This document shows, piece by piece, positions 8,560 through 16,860 of a stretch of DNA of 32,841 nt (positions within the stretch are counted from its first letter, which is position 1; every line of letters starts with the position of its first letter). The DNA lies in NCBI GenBank assembly GCA_020440915.1, contig JAGRNE010000010.1, positions 1 to 32,841 of the forward strand. Direction: 5' to 3'. The DNA comes from Leptospiraceae bacterium. Lineage in GTDB: Bacteria > Spirochaetota > Leptospiria > Leptospirales > Leptonemataceae. The translations under genes were made by a program, and so were the position numbers. The notes under the pieces are model-generated. The model had not been told where the DNA came from, searched no databases, and was given only the letters and a program-made list of their open reading frames with translations.

Positions 8560-9414
8560 ATGGATGCACCCGCTAACATTTTTCAGAAAAACATACTCAA
8601 AGACAAAGTAGCCATAGTCACCGGCGGCTCTTCCGGAATTGGCAACGGAATTGCCCGTAGACTGGCCATGGCCGGCGCGGACATTGTCATCGCTTCCCGG
8701 AGAAAGGAACGATGCGAAGAAGAGGCCAAAAAGATAGCCGATGAATTTGGCGTCCGAACCATTGGCCTTCCGCTCAATGTAGCGGAATCTTCCGATGTAA
8801 ATCGCATGTTTTCCGAAGCTCATGAAGCCATGGGAAAAATCGACATACTGATCAACAATGCGGCCGGCAACTTCTACTTCCCGGCGCACAAACTCCGAGA
8901 CAAGCTCTGGCATGCAGTTATCGACATTGATTTAAACGGAACCTTCTATTGCGCAAGAGCCGCTCATAAGTATATGAAGGACAACGGAGGCGTTATCATC
9001 AGCATCTCCATGACTCTACATCATAACGGCTGGGTGGGCATGGCTCCGGCCACGGCGGCAAAATCTGGCATCGATGCGCTTACCAAGACTCTTGCCCTGG
9101 AGTGGGCCCACAAAGGTATCCGAGTAAATGCCATCGCTCCGGGACCGATCATCACGGAAGGCGTTTCCAAAGCGTTTGAGATGGGCGGCAGTTTCGACAA
9201 ATGGGAAGCCACCATCCCTCTTGGCCGCTCCGGCCATCCCGAAGAAATTGGGAACCTTGCCGTTTTCATGGCTTCCGATGCAGGCTCCTGGATGACAGGA
9301 TCGATCTATATTCTGGACGGGGGCGAAAGCCTCAGTCCGCATCGTGGCGCCGTAGATCCGCTCAAGATAGATGAACTACTAAAGCAAAGGGTCAAGAAGG
9401 GCAAAGACGAATAG
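8560..9414 (+). CDS. Short-chain dehydrogenase, 2,4-dienoyl-CoA-reductase-like
   Basis: A 284-aa SDR. Seen: the cofactor motif TGGSSGIG (~23-30), NADPH-type basic residues in ASRRKER, NNAAGNF (the NNAG-type motif), and the C-terminal APGPI and YILDGGESL. The usual YxxxK is not present: at the Lys in ATAAKSG the position four before it is Ala. The 2,4-dienoyl-CoA reductases (DECR branch) also lack this Tyr and have the pattern SAKAGVDAM followed by LAxEWG; here AKSGIDALTKTLALEWA matches well. I therefore favour an NADPH-dependent dienoyl-CoA reductase in unsaturated fatty-acid oxidation. The neighbour upstream is an MDR oxidoreductase. ATTGA (8534-8538) and TCAAT (8547-8551) form a small inverted repeat just upstream of the gene. 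Confidence 0.85.
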   Translation: MDAPANIFQKNILKDKVAIVTGGSSGIGNGIARRLAMAGADIVIASRRKERCEEEAKKIADEFGVRTIGLPLNVAESSDVNRMFSEAHEAMGKIDILINNAAGNFYFPAHKLRDKLWHAVIDIDLNGTFYCARAAHKYMKDNGGVIISISMTLHHNGWVGMAPATAAKSGIDALTKTLALEWAHKGIRVNAIAPGPIITEGVSKAFEMGGSFDKWEATIPLGRSGHPEEIGNLAVFMASDAGSWMTGSIYILDGGESLSPHRGAVDPLKIDELLKQRVKKGKDE

Positions 9415-9428
9415 AATAATTTCGTGGC

Positions 9429-10658
9429 TCAGTAATCATCCGACGGTTCGTCTGCCGATGGCGAACCGGGATCTATGCCGGGCGGGACCGGTTCGTCTGC
9501 AATTGAGTCAGGCAGTGTTGCCTGGGCTAGATCATCGTCGTTTTCCGCGGCGTCCAGATCTGGTAGACTTTCCACAGAATAATCGCCGCCGCCTTCCTTG
9601 CCGCTCCCTGAATCTACCGGGGCCGGCTCGATGCCCGAGTAATCTGCGGTGGCGGTTCCGCGAAAGTCCGGCTCCGGCCTGTGATCCACCGTCTGACTTA
9701 TGGGCGACCGATGAAGTTCACGATCGGCGATACCTCCTTGCTGTCGCGCAAGAGTAATCTGGTTCAACTTAATTTGAGTCAGACGACGTAATTCGGTCAT
9801 GTCGTTCTGGTAGTACTGGAGCATGGGATCGTCAAACTTTCGATCTTCCATTTTTCGCAAGGAGTCTCGCACAAATCTCAGGTCTTCGTATCGAGCCACT
9901 TTCTTTTGTTTGATGAGTTTACGAATGCGGTCGAATTCATACTTTCGCAAATGAATTCGAAGTAAGAAGTTCACTCCGTATTTATTCACTGCCTTACCCC
10001 AGGAACCGCTCAGGTCCATCTTTTCCAGGTTTCGGTAGAGCTCCGAATCCACGGCACGATGGCTCTCGGATTCCGCTGGAATAAAGGCATCGTCTGCACC
10101 GGTAAGTGTAGGAGCCATGGCAGCCTGATTCGGGTCCTGATTTAGGCCGGGCACCAGTTCAGACAGGCGCGAAGATTTCCACTGATCGGTGAACTCGCCT
10201 TCATGATTCTCAATGACGCTTTCGTATTGCTGCAGCATAAGTGCCGCGTTCAAGGATTTGCCGAGGGGAGTGTTGTTGTATCTCTTTATATCTGTCATCA
10301 TTTCGCGGATGATGAGACTGGCCTGCTTTCGCCTATAAAACTGGGCTTCGTAAGTCTGCTCCAGAATTCGATAGGAGTAGCTTCGCACCTCGTCCACCAG
10401 CGTTGGCTCTGCCACCACATAACCATTGGTTCCTGCAATCATTAGCCGCTCATCGGCTTCCACAATATGAATGGTAATCAGATAATGAGCGTCGGAAAGG
10501 ACTCGTAGATAGTAGCGAATGGTGTCTCGCTCCAGAGCATATTCGGCGCTCAGTTGCTTTACAAGCTCATCGGAAGTGGGAATACGGGGACCGTCTTTGG
10601 ACTTGTTGACTTTGCGAATGTGTTCAACAATGTCCTGGAGAATCTCCCGAACAGTCAC
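9429..10658 (-). CDS. Winged-helix (GntR-like) protein with acidic low-complexity tail, function unknown
   Basis: A 409-aa protein I do not recognise as a named family. Residues ~1-80 look like a GntR-type winged helix: an N-terminal helix, then PTSDELVKQL, the recognition-helix-like RDTIRYYLRVL, and a short wing ending in YVVAE. Residues ~90-180 and ~215-310 are helical and charged, without a known ligand-binding domain. Residues ~320-409 are acidic, rich in Pro, Ser and Asp, and probably disordered. No membrane segment is present. Its GTG start overlaps the kdsB stop by 4 nt (GTGA), so it is translated with kdsB and sits last in the queE-queD-queC-kdsB unit. It may be a DNA-binding regulator, but that is inference. 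It converges on the SDR gene, with 14 bp between the stops. Confidence 0.75.
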   Translation of the reverse strand: MTVREILQDIVEHIRKVNKSKDGPRIPTSDELVKQLSAEYALERDTIRYYLRVLSDAHYLITIHIVEADERLMIAGTNGYVVAEPTLVDEVRSYSYRILEQTYEAQFYRRKQASLIIREMMTDIKRYNNTPLGKSLNAALMLQQYESVIENHEGEFTDQWKSSRLSELVPGLNQDPNQAAMAPTLTGADDAFIPAESESHRAVDSELYRNLEKMDLSGSWGKAVNKYGVNFLLRIHLRKYEFDRIRKLIKQKKVARYEDLRFVRDSLRKMEDRKFDDPMLQYYQNDMTELRRLTQIKLNQITLARQQGGIADRELHRSPISQTVDHRPEPDFRGTATADYSGIEPAPVDSGSGKEGGGDYSVESLPDLDAAENDDDLAQATLPDSIADEPVPPGIDPGSPSADEPSDDY

Positions 10659-11398
10659 CGCAACAGACCCTTCTGTTTAAAAATGCCTGCAATATTGGCC
10701 AGATCCTCAGCCGTGTCCACTCCGGGCAGCGAACCATCCACTAGAAAGACACCCATGTTGTAGTCATTTTCCAGCACTCGAAGTTGTTCGAGGGATTCAG
10801 TGTCCTCAAGTAGGGAGTGGGGCAAAGTCTGAAACCTCAGCAGAAAGTCTCGCTGATAGGCGTAGATGCCCAGGTGCAAATAGACATTCTGCGACGTTTT
10901 GTTACGAGGAAAGGGAATCAAGGAGCGGGAAAAGTAAAGCGCGCGTTGCTTGCGAGACAGAGTGACCTTCACTCGATTGGGCTGAAGGGGGTCTTCATTG
11001 TCATTGAATGGCCGGGCCGCCGTAGTCGCCTCCCATTCCGGATGATCGATCTTTAGCTGCACTACTCCATCAATCAGATCTGGTTCGATGCCAGGCTCAT
11101 CGCCCTGGATGTTTACGATGGTATCGTACTGCTTGAAGTAGTCGGCCACCTCTGCCAGCCGGTCGGTTCCGCTCTTATGATGCTCTCCAGTCATAAGGCA
11201 TTCGGCCCCGAACTCCTGAACCGCATCCCGCACTCGCTCGTCATCGGTAGCGATGACCAGATGGTTTAGCGTTGTGCACTGTTTTGCGGCCTCATAGACA
11301 TAGCGCACCATGGGCCAGCTTCCGATCTTTGCCAGGACCTTTCCCGGAAAGCGGGTGCTACCATAACGTGCCGGAATTACGCCAAGTACCGATGCCAT
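10655..11398 (-). CDS. kdsB: 3-deoxy-manno-octulosonate cytidylyltransferase (CMP-KDO synthetase)
   Basis: A 247-aa cytoplasmic enzyme that activates KDO with CTP for attachment to lipid A. Diagnostic blocks are present: IPARYGSTRFPGK at the N-terminus (nucleotide binding), VIATDDERV, SGTDRLAEV, NIQGDEPG and a C-terminal LRVLENDY followed by PGVDTAEDL. Length is typical. It implies LPS with KDO, as expected in a Leptospira-like spirochaete and unlike Borrelia or Treponema. It lies 30 nt downstream of queC and overlaps the following winged-helix gene by 4 nt. Confidence 0.96.
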   Translation of the reverse strand: MASVLGVIPARYGSTRFPGKVLAKIGSWPMVRYVYEAAKQCTTLNHLVIATDDERVRDAVQEFGAECLMTGEHHKSGTDRLAEVADYFKQYDTIVNIQGDEPGIEPDLIDGVVQLKIDHPEWEATTAARPFNDNEDPLQPNRVKVTLSRKQRALYFSRSLIPFPRNKTSQNVYLHLGIYAYQRDFLLRFQTLPHSLLEDTESLEQLRVLENDYNMGVFLVDGSLPGVDTAEDLANIAGIFKQKGLLR

Positions 11399-11428
11399 AC
11401 GTTCAGTGAGCGGCGGTCCGAATTGCTG

Positions 11429-12190
11429 TCAAGCCGTAAGGGGATCGATGTATCCGGCTTCCTGAAATCCCAGGGCGCGTAGCCGGCAGCTATCGCACCG
11501 ACCACAGGGCTTTCCTTTTGCATCCGGCTGATAGCAACTGGAGGTGAGGGAATAATCCACGCCCAGTTTCATTCCCAGCGCAATGATTTCCGACTTCTTC
11601 AAATCAATGAGTGGTGTCTCTATGTGAATGGGTTTGCCTTCCACACCGGCCTTTGTGCCGAGCTCCACCATGTGCTGGAAAGCGCCGATAAAGTCTGGTC
11701 TGCAATCGGGATAACCAGAATAGTCCACAGCATTCGCGCCGATGAAGATGCGAGAGAATCCCCTGCTTTCGCAGTAGGACACTGCAAAGCTCAAAAACAG
11801 AATGTTTCGGCCCGGAACATAGGTCACCGGAATTTCGGAACTCATGGCGCTTTCATCCCTATCCTCCGGCATTTGCATGCTTACATCGGTGAGTGCGCTG
11901 TTCTGAAAAAGAGAAGTATCTACAGAGAGGACGTGGTGTTCGACGCCCGCGGAAGCGGCAATACGCCTGGCGGATTCGAGCTCGATGCGATGCCGCTGGC
12001 CATAGTCAAAAGAAATGGCATGAACCAGGTACTCCTTCGCAAGCGCCAGGTGCAAAGTCGTAGCGGAATCCAGACCGCCGCTTAAGAGAACCACAACTCC
12101 GTTGGCAGCATCTGCTTTCTGCGAAGGGCCGGCTTCTCTGGCGCCGGACTCCGACGCATCCTTTGCGTATCTGGGTTCTTCCCCGGGCAT
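11429..12190 (-). CDS. queC: 7-cyano-7-deazaguanine (preQ0) synthase
   Basis: A 253-aa ATP-dependent enzyme that converts 7-carboxy-7-deazaguanine and ammonia to preQ0. The PP-loop SGGLDSATT is near residue 38, FDYGQRHRIE follows, and the C-terminal zinc site is made by the four Cys of the block CYQPDAKGKPCGRCDSC. The protein has about 28 extra, polar N-terminal residues before the first strand (VVVLLSGG), a little longer than usual. AAAGG stands just before the ATG. queD lies 10 nt upstream, so the genes form an operon. Confidence 0.96.
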   Translation of the reverse strand: MPGEEPRYAKDASESGAREAGPSQKADAANGVVVLLSGGLDSATTLHLALAKEYLVHAISFDYGQRHRIELESARRIAASAGVEHHVLSVDTSLFQNSALTDVSMQMPEDRDESAMSSEIPVTYVPGRNILFLSFAVSYCESRGFSRIFIGANAVDYSGYPDCRPDFIGAFQHMVELGTKAGVEGKPIHIETPLIDLKKSEIIALGMKLGVDYSLTSSCYQPDAKGKPCGRCDSCRLRALGFQEAGYIDPLTA

Positions 12191-12200
12191 GACCTTTCGA

Positions 12201-12572
12201 CTAAGCGCCCCGATAGATGCAGCGGGCGGTGCAAGTTTCGTGAACTATGATCTCTGCCAGGGCCGGCAAATGAGGTTTGATGCGATTCCAGAGCCAGATG
12301 GAGATCTGCTCGCTGGTTGGATTCTCCAGGCCTTCGATGTCGTTGAGCAAATAGTGGTCCAGGTAGTTCTCGATGAGCGGCTTTACTACCTTGCTAATAT
12401 CGCCGAAGTCAATGAGCCACCCGGTGTCTGCCTGAACCGGGCCGCGAAGCAGCAATTCGAACTTGAAGGAATGACCATGCATTCTCTTGCATTTATGGCC
12501 TTCCGGTACATTGGGTAAGAAGTGGGCCGCTTCAAACCGGTATTTCTTGACTATTTCGACTTCCTGACTCAT
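12201..12572 (-). CDS. queD: 6-carboxy-5,6,7,8-tetrahydropterin synthase
   Basis: A 123-aa enzyme of the PTPS/QueD fold, acting on dihydroneopterin triphosphate. Zinc ligands His17 (FEAAH), His32 and His34 (MHGHS) are present, with the catalytic Cys28 in CKRMHGH, which marks QueD. FGDISK and LDHYLLND are also conserved family blocks. It begins 4 nt after the queE stop and ends 10 nt before the queC start. The upstream Shine-Dalgarno is weak, which suggests coupled translation from queE. Confidence 0.95.
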   Translation of the reverse strand: MSQEVEIVKKYRFEAAHFLPNVPEGHKCKRMHGHSFKFELLLRGPVQADTGWLIDFGDISKVVKPLIENYLDHYLLNDIEGLENPTSEQISIWLWNRIKPHLPALAEIIVHETCTARCIYRGA

Positions 12573-12576
12573 GGAA

Positions 12577-13389
12577 TCAAACCATCGTAGCGTCGGGACC
12601 CCAGATGTACTTGTGCAACTGGAGTTGCATCCGTACGGTCAGTTTTGAGTCCAGCACCCATTGCGCAAGCTTCTTAAGGTCCATACCGTAGGCGGGCGAA
12701 ATCAGGATCTGAAACCTGGTCGCCAGGTCATGTTCCTGAATCCATCGCCTGGCCCGCAGAAAGTCTTCTTCGCTGGCCACTACGAACTTGATTTCGTCGG
12801 AGGCTTTGAGGTAGCCAAAGTTGTTTTCGAAAGGATGGGATTGCTCCCCGGAAGAAGGCAGCTTGATGTCCATGACGATATGTACGTACGGCGGAACCTT
12901 CTCAAGGCTCCGATGCCCGCCGGTTTCGAGGAGGATTTTTTTACCTGCAGAATGCAAATCCTCAAACAGGGTTCGCAGTCGACGAATCTGAAGCATGGGC
13001 TCGCCGCCTGTGATCTGCACAAGGGAGATGTGATGGGGAACACTGCTCAGAAGCTCCTGCCGGGTCCGCCACTGTCCGCCGGTCCAGGAGTCCGGTGTAT
13101 CGCACCAGGCGCAGCGAATGTCGCAGACCGCCAGACGTATGAAGAAGCAGGGTAGGCCGGCATGGATCCCTTCGCCCTGCAGGGTAGCGTAGAGCTCCGA
13201 GATCTTCAGAAAGCGGGCGGTTTCAGCGCTGGCCCGAACTCCGGAGGTAGAGCCTGGCCTCACAAGGTCCTGTTCTTTCGGTCCTGGGCCCTTTCCTTCT
13301 ATGATTTCCTGGAGTTTAACCTGGACAGGATTCTCTCCTGCTTCGGCCCCAGAGCCAGGGGTGCGTGTCGGCTGGTTTTCAGATTTCAT
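12577..13389 (-). CDS. queE: 7-carboxy-7-deazaguanine synthase (radical SAM)
   Basis: A radical SAM enzyme that makes CDG from carboxy-tetrahydropterin. The CxxxCxxC site is Cys89, Cys93 and Cys96 in CDIRCAWCDT; ISELYATLQGEG and ITGGEPMLQ are family signatures. The listed start (ATG at 13389, 270 aa) gives about 60 extra polar residues before the conserved fold and has no Shine-Dalgarno. An in-frame GTG at 13263 has AGGA five bases upstream and would give about 228 aa, close to the usual QueE length; it is a serious alternative. First gene of the queE-queD-queC-kdsB unit. The upstream and downstream steps (FolE, QueF, Tgt) are not in the window. Confidence 0.93.
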   Translation of the reverse strand: MKSENQPTRTPGSGAEAGENPVQVKLQEIIEGKGPGPKEQDLVRPGSTSGVRASAETARFLKISELYATLQGEGIHAGLPCFFIRLAVCDIRCAWCDTPDSWTGGQWRTRQELLSSVPHHISLVQITGGEPMLQIRRLRTLFEDLHSAGKKILLETGGHRSLEKVPPYVHIVMDIKLPSSGEQSHPFENNFGYLKASDEIKFVVASEEDFLRARRWIQEHDLATRFQILISPAYGMDLKKLAQWVLDSKLTVRMQLQLHKYIWGPDATMV

Positions 13390-13439
13390 GAGAAAAAAAT
13401 GCTTGTACCTGAAGGAATTTCCAGGAAGGTGCGACTGGA

Positions 13440-13679
13440 ATGTCTTCCATATGGCTAAAGAACACCACCGGGGCTCGCGCTGGCCACCTGGTACGCGTTG
13501 AGATGGGAGAAGATCTGTTTGGCTTCCTGTTTTACGACGTCTATAGCGGAAGAAAGCATAACGTAAAGAAAGTGAAAACCCGGATTTTTGCCGACCCGGC
13601 CTCCTTCATTCGCTCCCTGGATGTAGAACTCTACAACAAAGAAAACCGCGACTACATTCCAATGCAGCAAATTGGCTAG
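13440..13679 (+). CDS. Small conserved-looking hypothetical protein (79 aa)
   Basis: I do not recognise a family. The ATG has AGGAAGG about nine bases upstream, a good Shine-Dalgarno. The sequence is soluble, with alternating charged and hydrophobic residues (HLVRVEMGEDLFGFLFYD, then a Lys-rich stretch) and looks like a real small beta-rich domain rather than a chance frame. It is divergent from queE, with 50 bp between the annotated starts, and convergent with xseA. The competing minus-strand frame (13455-13733) reads as poor, Gly- and Val-rich sequence and I reject it. A stem GATGGC (13693-13698) with GCCATC (13715-13720) lies in the 47 bp between this gene and xseA and could be a shared terminator. 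Confidence 0.55.
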   Translation: MSSIWLKNTTGARAGHLVRVEMGEDLFGFLFYDVYSGRKHNVKKVKTRIFADPASFIRSLDVELYNKENRDYIPMQQIG

Positions 13680-13726
13680 GGATTCCCCTTCCGATGGCCG
13701 TTCTAGGCCCTTTCGCCATCCCCGAA

Positions 13727-15040
13727 TTACCATTCCTGCCGCAGATCCGTTATTCTGGCGCGGGCCTTTCCTGTTGCGAACAGGAGTTCAACCTCTTGAT
13801 CAACCTTGAGTTCCGATGAGCTTCTAATGACTGTACCGGTCTCGCTTCGGACCACCGAGTAACCTCTCTGCAACGTTCCCAGCGGACTATAGTTGTCCAG
13901 TCGTTCTGCGAGCAGGGAATAGGCCCGGGAATTGCGATCCAGTTCGCGGCCAAAAAGCATGGGCAAGTGGGAAAACCGGTCCAACTCCCTGGAGGATTGA
14001 ACATGGATGGCCTGCATCTTTGAGTGTATTTCCCGGGCAGTCCAGTCCAGGCGCTGCAACGGATGTTTTAAGATCGCCAGCGGATTCTGATAAACGCCGG
14101 CAGAAGCGACTCGATGGATGCGCTCCCTGACATTTCGTAGCCGCTGGTTCAGAGCGGATGCCATCCTGTAGTCGGCATCATCCAGAGTTTGTTCCAGTTC
14201 GTCTCTTACCGGAATCACTCTTTCGGCGGCGGCGCTGGGCGTTGGAGCGTAGGCATCGGCGGCAAGATCTGTTAGCGGCGAATCGATTTCATGGCCTACA
14301 GCCGACACTATGGGCACCGAGGAATTCGCATAGGCTCGCACCACCGCCTCTTCATTGAATGCCATCAAATCCTCAAAGGAGCCTCCCCCACGGCCAGCAA
14401 TGATTACGTCCACGTCCAGTTCCGGAGAGTTCAATGCTTCGATGGCATTGCAGATGGATTTCACTGCGCCTTCTCCTTGCACTACGCAGGGCGCCAGCAG
14501 AATGTTTACTCCCGGAAAGCGAGAGCGGGCCACACGAATAATATCCTGTATAGCGGCGCCCGTGGAAGCGGTGGCAACTCCGATGGTCAAAGGTAAGAAG
14601 GGAATGTCCTTTTTGCGCTCTGGATCGAACAGTCCTTCCGCATGAAGCTTCTTCTTGAGCTGTTCAATCCGAATTCTCAGTTCGCCCTCGCCGGCCAGTG
14701 TGACCCGCTGGACGTTAAACTGATAGGTTCCCCGGGGCTGGTACACCGAGACGCCGCCAAGAGCCATAATCTGCATACCCACTTGAAGCTTCAGTCCCTT
14801 TAGCTTCTGATTGGCTCCGCGAAAGAATGTACAACTAACGTTACAGCGATCATCCTTAAGCGAGAAATAGATGTGTCCGCTATTGTGATAGGTGAGATTA
14901 TATATTTCGCCTTCCAGCCAGATTCCCTGGAGTAAAGACTCGGATTGCAGTACATTGGAAATCGTCTGATTCAATCGCGAAACGGACCATACATCCATCC
15001 CGCTGTTCTGCACTGTATCCACTCGAGCCAGATTATCCAT
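13727..15040 (-). CDS. xseA: Exodeoxyribonuclease VII large subunit
   Basis: About 437 aa. Seen: the N-terminal OB-fold domain (VSRLNQTISNVL, WLEGEIYNLTYHNSGHIYFSL), then the catalytic core with PLTIGVATASTGAAIQDI, the GRGGGSFEDL motif, and the AVGHEIDSPLTDLAAD block, followed by a long helical region and a C-terminal GYSVVRSETG segment. Length matches the family. The ATG at 15040 overlaps the stop of the permease gene by 8 nt; a GTG at 15046 is in frame. The small subunit XseB, often encoded directly downstream, is not seen here: the next sequence is a short gap and a plus-strand gene. Confidence 0.95.
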   Translation of the reverse strand: MDNLARVDTVQNSGMDVWSVSRLNQTISNVLQSESLLQGIWLEGEIYNLTYHNSGHIYFSLKDDRCNVSCTFFRGANQKLKGLKLQVGMQIMALGGVSVYQPRGTYQFNVQRVTLAGEGELRIRIEQLKKKLHAEGLFDPERKKDIPFLPLTIGVATASTGAAIQDIIRVARSRFPGVNILLAPCVVQGEGAVKSICNAIEALNSPELDVDVIIAGRGGGSFEDLMAFNEEAVVRAYANSSVPIVSAVGHEIDSPLTDLAADAYAPTPSAAAERVIPVRDELEQTLDDADYRMASALNQRLRNVRERIHRVASAGVYQNPLAILKHPLQRLDWTAREIHSKMQAIHVQSSRELDRFSHLPMLFGRELDRNSRAYSLLAERLDNYSPLGTLQRGYSVVRSETGTVIRSSSELKVDQEVELLFATGKARARITDLRQEW

Positions 15041-16241
15041 TGTCACTTCTCTCCTCTTTGTCCGGGTCCACGGTAGCCGAAGGAACGCTTGCCGGGTCCA
15101 GGCCGGCCTCCATTAATTTCCGCTCTTCGTCCTCAGAGGTGTCCCAGATATGATAGATTTTCCATAGAGTCACAAAGAGAGCTACAAACAGAGGGCCAAG
15201 GAAAATGCCTGTGATCCCGAATTCTTTAAGCCCTCCCAGGATAGAAAAAAACAAAAACATGGGATGAACACCCAGTCGCTTGTCCAGGACTTTAGGCTTC
15301 ACTATGTTCTCCAGAAAGAGAAACATACCGAGCCCGTACACTGCCAGAAATATTGCCATACCGTAACGCTGTTCGATAAAGGCAAGATACACAGAAGCTG
15401 GCAGCCAGACTGGAGAGGTGCCCACAATAGGAATAATGGAAAACACAACTGCAATGGATCCGTACAGCAGAGCGTTGGGTACTCCACAGATGGCAAAACC
15501 TATGCCCAGCGCTACGCCCTGCATGATGGATACAAAAACGTTACCCACCAGCACCGCTGAGATCGTCTGCTTCATTCGATCCACGAAGCTTCGCAGAAGC
15601 GAAGGGGGAAAGGGTAGCGCAGATTCCAGTCCACGATAGAAGAGAGGAGCATCGCGAAACAAAAAGAACATCAAGATGAAGCCGAAGACTAGATTGACGG
15701 CAAAGCCAAGCGTGAAACTCATCCCGCCCAGGACAAAGGAATAGGCTCCGCCCACCAGGTTTCCAATGCGATCAGGATCCAGATAGGAGCTATACTGGTC
15801 CAGGATTTGAACATAATTGGCTTCCAGCTCTACCCAGAAGAAAGGATCATCGGTGATCCAGGCTACAAGTCCTGGAAATCGCTGTGCGAGCTCCAGGGCC
15901 CAGTCTGAAAGAAGAAATGTCTTTATGCCATTAAGAAGGTCGATGGCCTGAAGAATTAGAAGCCGGGTTAGCACCGAAACCGGACCCAGCAAAACAAACA
16001 TGATCAGTACCGTAGATACCGTGGCGGCAGCAGTGCGATTCTGTTTGAGCTTGCTGAGAATCCAGGAATGTGGCTTCTGAAAACCTGCGTAAAAGAGGAG
16101 AGCCAGAAATGCCGGCCAGGCGTAGGAACGATAAACCAGAAGTACAAGAACAGCGGAACCCACGATGATCAGCCCGCCTAGATAGGGCATGATCACCGAG
16201 CGCGGAACGGTTCGAATATACCTGTCTTCGGGATCTTTCAT
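15033..16241 (-). CDS. AI-2E family (PerM-type) transporter
   Basis: A 402-aa membrane protein with about seven to eight hydrophobic segments in the pattern of PF01594: an N-terminal pair (~15-55), a helix around 70-100, a long amphipathic extracytoplasmic part (~100-170), and then a cluster of segments with FSIIPIVGTSPVW and FGITGIFLGPLFVAL, which match the conserved C-terminal blocks. Substrate unknown: the family includes the putative AI-2 exporter TqsA but also ion transporters. The acidic C-terminal tail is cytoplasmic by prediction. It overlaps xseA by 8 nt and lies 61 bp after a lipoprotein gene on the same strand. Confidence 0.9.
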   Translation of the reverse strand: MKDPEDRYIRTVPRSVIMPYLGGLIIVGSAVLVLLVYRSYAWPAFLALLFYAGFQKPHSWILSKLKQNRTAAATVSTVLIMFVLLGPVSVLTRLLILQAIDLLNGIKTFLLSDWALELAQRFPGLVAWITDDPFFWVELEANYVQILDQYSSYLDPDRIGNLVGGAYSFVLGGMSFTLGFAVNLVFGFILMFFLFRDAPLFYRGLESALPFPPSLLRSFVDRMKQTISAVLVGNVFVSIMQGVALGIGFAICGVPNALLYGSIAVVFSIIPIVGTSPVWLPASVYLAFIEQRYGMAIFLAVYGLGMFLFLENIVKPKVLDKRLGVHPMFLFFSILGGLKEFGITGIFLGPLFVALFVTLWKIYHIWDTSEDEERKLMEAGLDPASVPSATVDPDKEERSDNG

Positions 16242-16302
16242 GGGCTGGAAAGGGACTTGCTTGCTGTACTCTCCTCACCGAACTCTAAGCCGATCTGGCT
16301 GC

Positions 16303-16860
16303 CTAGTCCGAATTGCTCTGTTTCAGGTACAGTTTGATTCGCGTTGGTCCGGCCACTTCCGTAGAGGGTTCCGGAAGATCGGCGCCGGGCGCACTTCTTA
16401 CCTCGTCCTGCTGGCCGTCTCTGGAGCCCTTATCGTCTTCGTAGAGCTCCGGCCGAATGATTACGGTGAGCAAATTTCTGTAGCCGGACTCCGCCATAAA
16501 GAGCGCGGCCTCGCCCGTTCTGCGGCTCTGGATTACCTGCCAGCCGCTGGTACGGATTACTTCCTGGTAATAGTTCGCCACCGCATTCAGCGAGTCCTGG
16601 GTACGAATGCTGGCAGTGGTCTCAGGGCGGGTCCAGACGCTACTTCCCTCAAAAGTGGACAAAAAAACCATTTCAGAACCCGGATAACGGAACTCCGGTG
16701 GAATCTCCAGCGGGAATTCCTGACCGCCTTCTACGATGCGAATGTTGCCGGTGCGGATCTCGTTATTTCCGTCTTTGCACTGATTGGCCACGAGAGCCAG
16801 AGCCATTAGAGAAAGCATCAGCATGGACCTGGGAAAATATGTCTCTGTCCGGAAAATCAT
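16303..16860 (-). CDS. Putative lipoprotein, function unknown
   Basis: A 185-aa protein with a signal peptide (basic start, then MLMLSLMALALVANQC) in which Cys28 follows Gln, a loose lipobox of the type tolerated in Leptospira. The mature part has a beta-rich region starting at EFPLEIPPEFRYPGSEMVF and an alpha/beta stretch with ANYYQEVIRTSGWQV, a pattern seen in many small periplasmic proteins that compare pre- and post-noise curves of unknown use; I cannot name a family. The tail is polar. An in-frame ATG at 16824 has AGG just upstream but would leave a signal peptide without a basic start, so I keep 16860. It precedes the AI-2E permease and xseA in a likely operon. Confidence 0.72.
   Translation of the reverse strand: MIFRTETYFPRSMLMLSLMALALVANQCKDGNNEIRTGNIRIVEGGQEFPLEIPPEFRYPGSEMVFLSTFEGSSVWTRPETTASIRTQDSLNAVANYYQEVIRTSGWQVIQSRRTGEAALFMAESGYRNLLTVIIRPELYEDDKGSRDGQQDEVRSAPGADLPEPSTEVAGPTRIKLYLKQSNSD

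Noticed and set aside
8248-8913. 221-aa minus-strand frame across the MDR-SDR junction
   Set aside because: Antisense to two genes with full catalytic motifs; composition is not protein-like.
13455-13733. 92-aa minus-strand frame just after xseA, considered as xseB
   Set aside because: It has no XseB-like heptad helix (LEEAL and similar) and lies opposite the better-supported 79-aa gene.
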